Positions 48,024 through 53,183 of a stretch of DNA of 53,183 nt are shown piece after piece. The DNA lies in NCBI GenBank assembly GCA_015501595.1, contig JADNRX010000368.1, positions 1 through 53,183 on the forward strand, written 5' to 3'. The notes below the pieces were generated by a model that did no database searches, was not told where the DNA came from, and saw only the letters and a list, made by a program, of their open reading frames with translations. Each line of letters opens with the position of its first letter. Position 1 is the first letter of the stretch. The position numbers and the translations under genes are program-made. The DNA is from Hymenopellis radicata (Eukaryota > Basidiomycota > Agaricomycetes > Agaricales > Physalacriaceae).

Positions 48024-49152
48024 ATGCGCGGCGCGTTGTTCGCTTCCTTGCCTTTTTACCACCACCATCACCACCCTCGCCGCCTCATGTCCGGCAACAA
48101 CAAGGACGGCGCAGCGGCGTCCACGTTCGAGTTCACCAAACGGAAACGGTGGGCGGATCTCCTCATCACGGAGTTAGCGGACACCATCATTATCGTTCTT
48201 TCCACGGACTGCAAGATTCTTTATTGTGGTACCTCCGTCCATGAGCTCCTTGGCTGGCGGGATGCGGACTTGCTGAATCGGGACTTTGGCGATTTGATTT
48301 CTCGTGGGTGCCCTTGACTTGTTTTTTGAGATTCTCAGAATAATTCGTTGAACAGCGGACGATGTGGACGCATTCCGAACGACGTTCCAAGCCGGAAGCG
48401 AGTTTATGGTGTATACCAAGCTCAAAACGAGAGAGCCGATGTACCCCTCCTCGCTGCTGTTTGAGATCAAGGCGCACCCGCAGATGTCGTTCATCATCGC
48501 GATGGCACGTCCCTATCCCAGCCGGAACGCTGCGATGTGAGCCTCTTTTAACGCCTCTCTACTTGCGCCATGTTAAACGTTCTCAAGGCTAAACACGTTC
48601 CTTGACCTCAAAGTAGAAAACGAGCGCCTCCAGCGGCGCTTGCGCGAGCTAACAGGAAATGCACCAGGAGCGGTGAATGTCTCGCCTGTGGTGTCGAACA
48701 GGTATCCACCGAATCCCGGACCGCTCCCTTTATATACGTCAACGAGTCTCAGCGTGGGGCCTTACGACAATGACCATGTGCGGACGCCCGTAAGGAGCAG
48801 CTTTGACGGTGGTGGCGCCGTAAATGTTGGTCCTCCGACGTCGCTTTATTCTACGAACACGCTGGCAGAGCATCTAGAGGAAGAAGATGGCTCGAAGAAG
48901 AAGAAGGTATGGTGATTTTTGTGTCGTGATTGTCTGCTGATGGAATTTTTTTTGCAGGCTAAGAAAACGCATAGTTCAGACCAGTATGTCTGCGTGACGT
49001 GCGGTAGGACAGATTCACCAGAGTGGAGAAAGGGACCGTTGGGACCCAAGACGTTGTGTAACGCTTGTGGGCTGCGATGGGCCAAGTCGGTTCGGAAGAA
49101 CGACGAGACATCGCATGCTGCCGTAGAGGGCGGTGAGATTGCTTTGACCTGA
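48024..49152 (+). CDS. wc-2: White Collar-2 type GATA transcription factor
   Basis: Exons 48024-48303, 48356-48536, 48588-48906 and 48958-49152. The start is either 48024 or the internal MSGNNKDG at 48087; the short His-rich extension is encoded by a repetitive stretch. A PAS domain runs from about 48150 to 48540 ([60 protein letters not shown]), then a short coiled coil ([15 protein letters not shown]), a flexible linker, a basic patch KKKKAKK and one GATA zinc finger, [18 protein letters not shown] then [12 protein letters not shown]. This is the WC-2 order. It pairs with WC-1 through PAS domains to form the nuclear blue-light-responsive complex that drives photomorphogenesis. Confidence 0.92.
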
Positions 49153-50094
49153 TGATACTTGGATAGACGGACATTTTTTCTTGGAAGGGCTCACGGTTGG
49201 TATTGTAAATTCGACTATTGCATAGCATATTCAGGGTGTATTCACGAGCTTATTTACATGTATCAACACATTGTACATTAGAGAGTTTTATCTTGACGGA
49301 CGCGTAGATATCGAATCAAGATCAAGCGCAAATTTAATTTTGTCCGATATCCACTGCCACGTTATAAACTGTCTTAGTAGGCCACGGTTGACGTCCTTTC
49401 CCCCGAAATACTCTTGACACTGTTATTCTCGACCACGTCGACGAGCTCGATAATGCTGCTCTGGTTGCGTACAATACCAATGTGGCAGACACTTTCCCGC
49501 AAAAGGCACTCTCCACAACCGGGAGCAACAGAAGCGAGTCCCTTTGTTGTAATGTGAGTCCAAGGAGTCGCGAGGTGTTCATGACCCGATATGGAACATG
49601 ACCTTCACAACTCCATCATATCTGTTTTGAATCGTTCCAATTACTCTCGACGAGACACGCTCAGGCTTTTGTGTTGGGAGGAGCAGGCTGAACTGTGTAA
49701 AGATGATTGCAACACGTAGTACAAGAGAAGTTGAGGCCAAAAGTAGCAGTGACTTGCTCACTGTACTCTGCTCAAATTTGCCGTTGCCTTGAATCAGCTC
49801 CACGATACATCATCGTCCATCACGCACGAACGGTGAAGGCTTTTGGACGTAAGCAGTCGGGGCTATTCGGGACATGGGCGCTGGAAGCTATAACGACGGA
49901 ACTTGGTATGGAGACAATGCGAGCGAGCGACAGCTCCGCCGTCGGTCGGCGAGTTTTGTCGACCACGGCGGTACTGTTAGAACACTTTTCACACGGAAGA
50001 ACGCGGGGAACGACTAGGTTAGCGGGCGGCTTGCCATTCCACGGCGTTACCCGCGTTATCGGCGATCGCGGTCACCTTAACAGTGACCACCACC
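49153..50094. other. intergenic stretch ending in the F-box 5' flank
   Basis: 49153-49890 shows nothing I recognise. From about 49905 the sequence matches the upstream region of copy D (51708-51831): TATGGAGACAATGCGAG, TTAGCGGG, ACGGCGTTACCCGCG, TTATCGGCGATCGCGGTCAC. The block GGCGATCGC and the GTCACCTTAACAGTGACC hairpin directly precede the start codon. Confidence 0.5.
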
Positions 50095-51338
50095 ATGGCT
50101 GACATCTTTCCGCCAGAGATATTCGACACCATCTTGGACCACATCCATATCCTCGACAGAGAAGCGGAGTTTAATTACTACGCCCTGGACGATAGCTTGC
50201 AGACAGATTCGAACAAACCAGTAAAAACCCTCCTCCGCTGCTCCTTAGTCTGTCGATCATGGCTCCCCCGCACGCGTCTGCACACCTTCGAAACCGTACC
50301 TCTCACCAAGCACAACCGCACCACGTTCGGCGCGCTGGTCGCACATCCACTGTGTACCTTCCGCTCACACGTCCGCCGGCTGAGCCTTCATGAAAGCTAC
50401 AACCGGAACCCTGGCGAGAGGTTTTGGATCAACAGTGTTCTCCCCAACTTGCGCTCCTACCGCACGTCGAGGATATATCCATCGATTACGCGCGTTTCAC
50501 CGACGTGGCCGAAGAGGAATGGAGGGCTGTGTTCCTTTGGGGTCCGCAGTTGAAGCGCCTCGACATGCACTCTATACACTTTGACAGGATCAGCCGTATG
50601 ACGGAGCTCCTCTCTCGTTGCACGAATCTGGAACATCTTGCGTTACATTATATCGAAGACGATGGCCTTCATAGCCCTCCTAAGGGCGGTGATATATTCG
50701 TCAGGACACCGCCACTGCGATTTCTGCGGTCTCTATCTCTAGACCACGGGATTGCGCGCAGGGCCGAGTTCCTGACATGGCTTTGTCCTAGACCAGGCTC
50801 AATCACGGTCCACACGGTTGAGTTGACATGCATCAGTATTATAGACGCGCATCATGTTGCCCGCTTTCTGTATGACATTGGCCAGTCGATTACTAGTCTA
50901 GCAATCGACTTCTTGGTGGCTGGGCAAGGTGTGTGTGACATCACCGGGTCTTTGTGCGCACTCTGATTGCACCAAGATGCATTCTGTCGCGTCGCCGACT
51001 TGACGACTCTCACCAAGTTGGAGACGCTTCGATTTGGTTTCGTGGGAAGCGGGTTATTAGCGAAGCACGTCCCGTCTATCCTTGCGAAACTCAATTCTCC
51101 TTGTCTCAAGGAGATTCGATTTTATCTTGTGATGGACAAGGCGGCTGATCTTGAGATGATTGATTGGGAGAACATCGTGCCGACGCTGAATGGTGCAGGT
51201 TATTCGGCCCTGGAGGTGCTGTCGTTTGACGGGACCATTAAGGAGGAGAATTTGGAGGAGGCGAAGACGTGGTTGCACGAGCATGTTGGGAAGCGGTTGA
51301 AGAGGAATGTTGAGATCCGATGTGCCACGTCGGATTGA
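50095..51338 (+). pseudogene. F-box protein, copy C (one-base deletion)
   Basis: Same two-exon design as A and B: exons 50095-50928 and 50977-51338 around a 48-base intron, here with a GTGTGT donor. The start is MADIFPPEIFDTILDHIHIL. At 50443-50446 a run of four C stands where copy A has five, shifting the frame between NSVLP and QLALLPHVED. The middle (ISIDYARFTDVAEEEWRAV; EDDGLHSPPKGGD) is close to copy B, while the N-terminus (LDREAEFNYYALDD) is close to A and D, so it looks like a mosaic. A 24-base deletion removes residues just before the intron. If the frame break is real, the product would be a truncated F-box with no substrate-binding part. Confidence 0.75.
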
Positions 51339-51831
51339 GAGAGAAATGATATTATGTAGGCACATAAGTACATGCGCAATAGTACTCTAGGATTTTCTAA
51401 ACGCGTTGTGCAGTTGACTCTGGCATTCCGTCGCGTTCAACGAGAATTCAGTGGATCGGCCCGACTTCCAGCCCAAATTCGCGTCTTCAGCGTCTTCCTG
51501 TCCAATATGGTGTCTCAATTTTGTCCTTCAGGCTGCATCCAGCAACTTGTTGCGGCTTGTAAGTATCCAGTCTGAATATGGAAGATGTTGTTGTTCTTGG
51601 TATCGATTTGTTTTTCTCATAATTAGCGACATTCAGTATGAAGCTTGAGGAACTTTGACTCAAACAAACTCGGAAGTGTACTTCAAAGAAGCAAGGTATG
51701 GCTGAGGTATGGAGACAATGCGAGTTCGAGCGACAGCTGTTACTTAGAACACTGGGGTTAGCGGGTCTTGCCGTTTCACGGCGTTACCCGCGTTATCGGC
51801 GATCGCGGTCACCTTAACAGTGACCACCACC
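51339..51831 (+). repeat. spacer between F-box copies C and D
   Basis: The first 180 bases are the F-box 3' flank shared with copy A (GATTTTCTAAACGCGTTGTG; CGGCCCGACTTCCAGCCCAA; GCGTCTTCAGCGTCTTCCTG). The last 125 bases are the shared 5' flank (TATGGAGACAATGCGAG; GTTACCCGCGTTATCGGCG). The middle 190 bases are unique. Copies C and D are thus head-to-tail with a period of 1737 bases. Confidence 0.65.
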
Positions 51832-53140
51832 ATGGCTGACATCTTTCCCCCAGAGATATTCGACACCATCTTGGACCACGTCCATATCCTCGACAGAGAA
51901 GCGGAGTCTCATTACTACGCCCTGGACGATAGCTTGCAGACAGATTCGAACAAACCAGTAAAAACCCTCCTCCGCTGCTCCTTAGTCTGTCGATCATGGC
52001 TCCCCCGCACGCGACTGCACACCTTCGAGACCGTACATATCCCCAATTACTACGACCGAACTATCGGTCTCACGTTCGGCGCGCTCGTCGCGCATCCACT
52101 GTGTACGTTCCGCTCACACGTCCGCCGGCTGAGCCTTCAGGAAAGCTACAACCGGAACCCTGCCGAGAGGTTTTGGATCAACAGTGTTCTCCCCCAACTT
52201 GCGCTCCTACCGCACGTCGAGGACGTATCCATATATCAAGCGCATTTCACCAACGTGGCCGAAGAGGAATGGAGGGCGAGTCTGCCGCTTTTTGGTCCGC
52301 AGTTGAAGCGCTTGGACATGAAGTCTACGCGCTTTGACAGGGTCAGCCGTATGACGGAGCTCGTCTCTCGTTGTACGAATCTAGAGAGTCTTGCGCTACG
52401 ATATATATACCTGGACAACGACGTCGGGGATGGTGCCCTCAGGCTCAGGGCGATGACATAGTCATCACGACACCGCCATCGCGAATTCTGCAGTCTCTAA
52501 CTCTAGACTACGGATTGCGCTCAGCGCCGAGTTCGTGACATGGCTTTGTCCGAGACCAGGCTCAATCACGATTCCCACAGTTGAATTGCGAAGCATCAGT
52601 AAACAAAACGCGCATCATGTTGCCCGCTTTCTGTATGACATTGGCCAGTCGATTACTAGTCTAGCAATCGACTTCTTCGATTCATCGTGCGACATAGCGG
52701 ATGGGCAAGGTATGTGTGACATCACCGGGTCTTTGTGCGCACTCTGATTGCACCAAGATGCATTCTGTCGCATTGCTGACTTGACGACTCTCACCAAGTT
52801 GGAGACTCTTCGATTCGGTCTCCTAACGATTGATTCAACTTTCCTGGGACGCGGGTTATCAGCGAAGCACGTCCTGTCTATCCTTGCGAAACTCAATTCT
52901 CCTTGTCTCAAGCAGATTCGATTTCATGTGTCGATGGAGGAGGTGGCTGATCTTGAGATGATTGATTGGGAGAACATCGTGCTGACGCTGAATGGTGCAG
53001 GTTATTCGGCTCTGGAGGTGCTGTCGTTTGACGGGACCATCCAGGAGGAGGATTTGGAGGATGCGAAGCCGTGGTTGCACAAACATGTTGGGAAGCGGTT
53101 GAATAGGAATGTTGAGATCAGATATGCCACGTCGAATTGA
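51832..53140 (+). pseudogene. F-box protein, copy D (two one-base deletions)
   Basis: Exons 51832-52709 and 52758-53140 with the common 48-base intron (GTATGT donor). The protein is nearly the same as copy A through LESLALRYIYLDNDVGDGA, then the frame breaks because GCCCTC (52435-52440) has three C where A has four. A second base is missing at 52512-52513, where A has three G. Allowing for both, the coding length equals that of copy A exactly (1263 bases), which argues for very recent divergence of A and D, or for consensus errors in D. The end of the window cuts into its 3' flank. Confidence 0.8.
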
Positions 53141-53183
53141 GAGAGAAATGATATTATGGGCACATAGTACATGCACAATAGTA

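Noticed and set aside
49707..50102. Frame running into F-box copy C
   Set aside because: It covers the conserved 5' flank in a frame that is not kept upstream of copy D, and would bypass the conserved ATG.

Overview
This window looks like nuclear DNA of a mushroom-forming basidiomycete (Agaricomycetes). Genes are split by many introns of about 47-60 bp with GT-AG ends (two probable GC-AG), both strands are coding, and the gene families point the same way: a White Collar-2 photoreceptor partner, a kinesin-4, Ku70 with a SAP tail, a TmpA-like flavoprotein, a TET/JBP-like dioxygenase and a local F-box family. No bacterial, phage or CRISPR features are visible. The species cannot be named from sequence alone.

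Layout. 1-6.8 kb: a possible lone first exon, a broken RRM-plus-alpha/beta-hydrolase gene, a half tRNA-Arg, a MYND zinc-finger gene followed by a decayed partial copy of itself, then F-box gene copy A (minus strand). 6.8-16.7 kb: a decayed transposon-type region holding a transposase-like protein with an inserted, catalytically degenerate 3'-5' exonuclease domain, and next to it a broken TET/JBP-like 2OG-Fe(II) dioxygenase. 17-18.6 kb: F-box copy B (minus). 18.7-34.8 kb: Ku70 (minus), TmpA-like ferric-reductase-type protein (plus), a hypothetical acidic protein (plus), an MFS transporter (minus), a D-amino-acid oxidase (plus), a GIT1/phosphate-type MFS permease (plus) and a 0.3-kb direct repeat. 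35.8-42.2 kb: a kinesin-4 motor gene. 42.2-45.2 kb: gene-poor, with one convincing MITE and two foldback segments. 45.2-49.2 kb: a mitochondrial-type SDR gene and wc-2. 50.1-53.1 kb: F-box copies C and D in tandem on the plus strand.

How things fit together. There is no obvious metabolic cluster; the conserved genes are unrelated housekeeping, transport and signalling functions. The accessory layer is more striking: four F-box copies lie at the edges of the window (A,B on minus, C,D on plus), share flanking DNA outside the coding region, and are two intact (A,B) and two broken by single-base deletions (C,D). Many otherwise well conserved genes here, including the kinesin and the GIT1-type permease, also carry single-base deletions, often in short homopolymers. 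That pattern suggests consensus errors in the assembly, so 'pseudogene' calls resting on one missing base should be read with caution. In-frame stops and the partial gene copies are harder to explain that way.
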